A stretch of DNA of 64,000 bases, from assembly GCF_026810225.1 (NCBI RefSeq), contig NZ_CP113865.1, positions 535,001-599,000 on the forward strand. Direction: 5' to 3'. Below are positions 63,255 through 64,000 of the stretch, in pieces. Source of the stretch: Caldicellulosiruptor morganii. GTDB taxonomy: Bacteria; Bacillota; Thermoanaerobacteria; Caldicellulosiruptorales; Caldicellulosiruptoraceae. Positions within the stretch are counted from its first letter, which is position 1. Every line of letters begins with the position of its first letter. The translations under genes were made by a program, and so were the position numbers. A model generated the notes under the pieces. It was not told where the DNA came from. It worked only from the letters and a program-made list of their open reading frames with translations, and did not search any database.

Positions 63255-64000
63255 ATGACTGTAAAAAGACCAGAGCTTGTTGCGCCGGCTGGTGATCTTG
63301 AAAAACTTAAAGTTGCAATAGTGTATGGTGCGGACAGTGTTTATATAGGTGGCAGGGAGTTTGGGCTAAGAAAATATGCCGGCAATTTTGACTTAGAGGA
63401 GATGAAAGAAGGGATTGATTTTGCCCACAGACATGGCAAAAAAGTGTATTTGACTGCCAACATCTTCGCAAGGAATGAAGATATCAGAAAGATAGATGAA
63501 TTTTTTGACAGTATAAAAGATCTGGGCTTTGACGGGATAATTGTGTCAGACCCGGGCGTGTTCAAAAAGGCAATAAAGCTTGGGATTCCTGTGCACATAA
63601 GTACCCAGGCCAATACTACCAATTACGAAAGTGCACGATTCTGGTATGAACTTGGTGCAAAGAGGATAGTGCTGGCAAGAGAGCTATCTTTGGAAGAGAT
63701 AAAAGAAATTCGAGAAAATACCCCGCAAAAGCTGGAGCTTGAGGCTTTTGTCCATGGCGCTGTGTGTATTTCATATTCAGGAAGGTGTTTTCTGAGTGCG
63801 TATATGACAGGAAGAGATGCAAACAGGGGTGAATGCGCTCATCCTTGCAGATACAAATACTATATCATGGAAGAAAAAAGACCCGGGCAGTACTTTGAAG
63901 TGTTTGAAGATGTTGATGGGACATATATTTTCAACTCAAAAGACCTTTGCATGGTTGAACATATTGACAGGCTGGTAGAGGCAGGAATTGACGCGTTCAA
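63255..64000 (+). CDS. Peptidase U32 family protein (TrhP-like), 3' end outside window
   Basis: First 248 codons of a U32-family protein. PELVAPAGDLEKLKVAIVYGADSVYIGG start, then EAFVHGAVCISYSGRCFLS and NRGECAHPCRYKY with conserved Cys (about 170-200). U32 members include TrhP, which hydroxylates U34 of tRNA to ho5U, a substrate of the TrmR-type methyltransferase encoded just upstream, so the pair may build mo5U. GGAGG precedes ATG 63255. The gene runs off the window. Confidence 0.9.
   Translation, partial: MTVKRPELVAPAGDLEKLKVAIVYGADSVYIGGREFGLRKYAGNFDLEEMKEGIDFAHRHGKKVYLTANIFARNEDIRKIDEFFDSIKDLGFDGIIVSDPGVFKKAIKLGIPVHISTQANTTNYESARFWYELGAKRIVLARELSLEEIKEIRENTPQKLELEAFVHGAVCISYSGRCFLSAYMTGRDANRGECAHPCRYKYYIMEEKRPGQYFEVFEDVDGTYIFNSKDLCMVEHIDRLVEAGIDAF

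Overview
The window looks like chromosomal DNA of a low-GC, thermophilic, anaerobic Firmicute. Gene content, gene order and protein style resemble Caldicellulosiruptor or a close relative; this is recognition, not a search result. Starts are ATG, GTG or TTG, usually behind strong GGAGG-type ribosome binding sites, and many transcription units end in clean hairpin-plus-T terminators.

Region 1 (1-12.5 kb) is ordinary housekeeping: an HD-GYP phosphodiesterase cut by the window edge, an ANTAR regulator, a class-I amidotransferase-like hydrolase, an MscS channel, proS, a cyclase-family hydrolase, a phosphoribosyltransferase, an HTH protein paired with a so-called quinate 5-dehydrogenase, a cation diffusion facilitator behind a NiCo-type riboswitch, a PIN/UPF0175 toxin-antitoxin pair, and greA-lysS behind a perfect sigma-A promoter.

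Region 2 (12.5-22.5 kb) holds a three-gene COG3580/COG3581/COG1924 set (2-hydroxyacyl-CoA dehydratase and activator-like), an M20/M42-like peptidase gene split by a TnpB-only IS200/IS605-type element, and an ilvE-ilvD-ilvB operon.

Region 3 (22.5-34.6 kb) is the accessory island. Two different export-type clusters lie in tandem. Each starts with a related AT-rich leader (inverted repeat, sigma-A promoter, hairpin). Each ends against the 3' end of the same GH130 gene: a 169-bp fragment after cluster A, the full gene after cluster B. Cluster A has three ABC-2-like membrane proteins, an ATPase, a membrane-anchored protein and a broken small membrane protein. Cluster B has a secreted protein, a lipoprotein, an ATPase and an FtsX-like permease. 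Cluster A is interrupted by the first of two related 1.73-kb elements that encode a TnpB-like nuclease lacking a zinc finger and end in a large structured RNA. The second copy splits ylbF at 42 kb. Comparing the two copies shows compensatory base changes in the 3' RNA, and the host reading frames are restored exactly when the elements are removed.

Region 4 (34.7-64 kb) is again mostly core: yjbQ, a SAM-I riboswitch with a readable antiterminator/terminator in front of metK, recJ, NfeD and SPFH proteins, ylbF (broken), a UPF0182 protein, tig-clpP-clpX, dgt-dnaG-sigA, a zinc-ribbon/lipoprotein envelope trio, an L,D-transpeptidase, mltG, an O-methyltransferase and the start of a U32 peptidase-family gene. 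Several decayed fragments lie between genes: a permease C-terminus, a typA-like C-terminus, and a frameshifted reading frame upstream of the L,D-transpeptidase.
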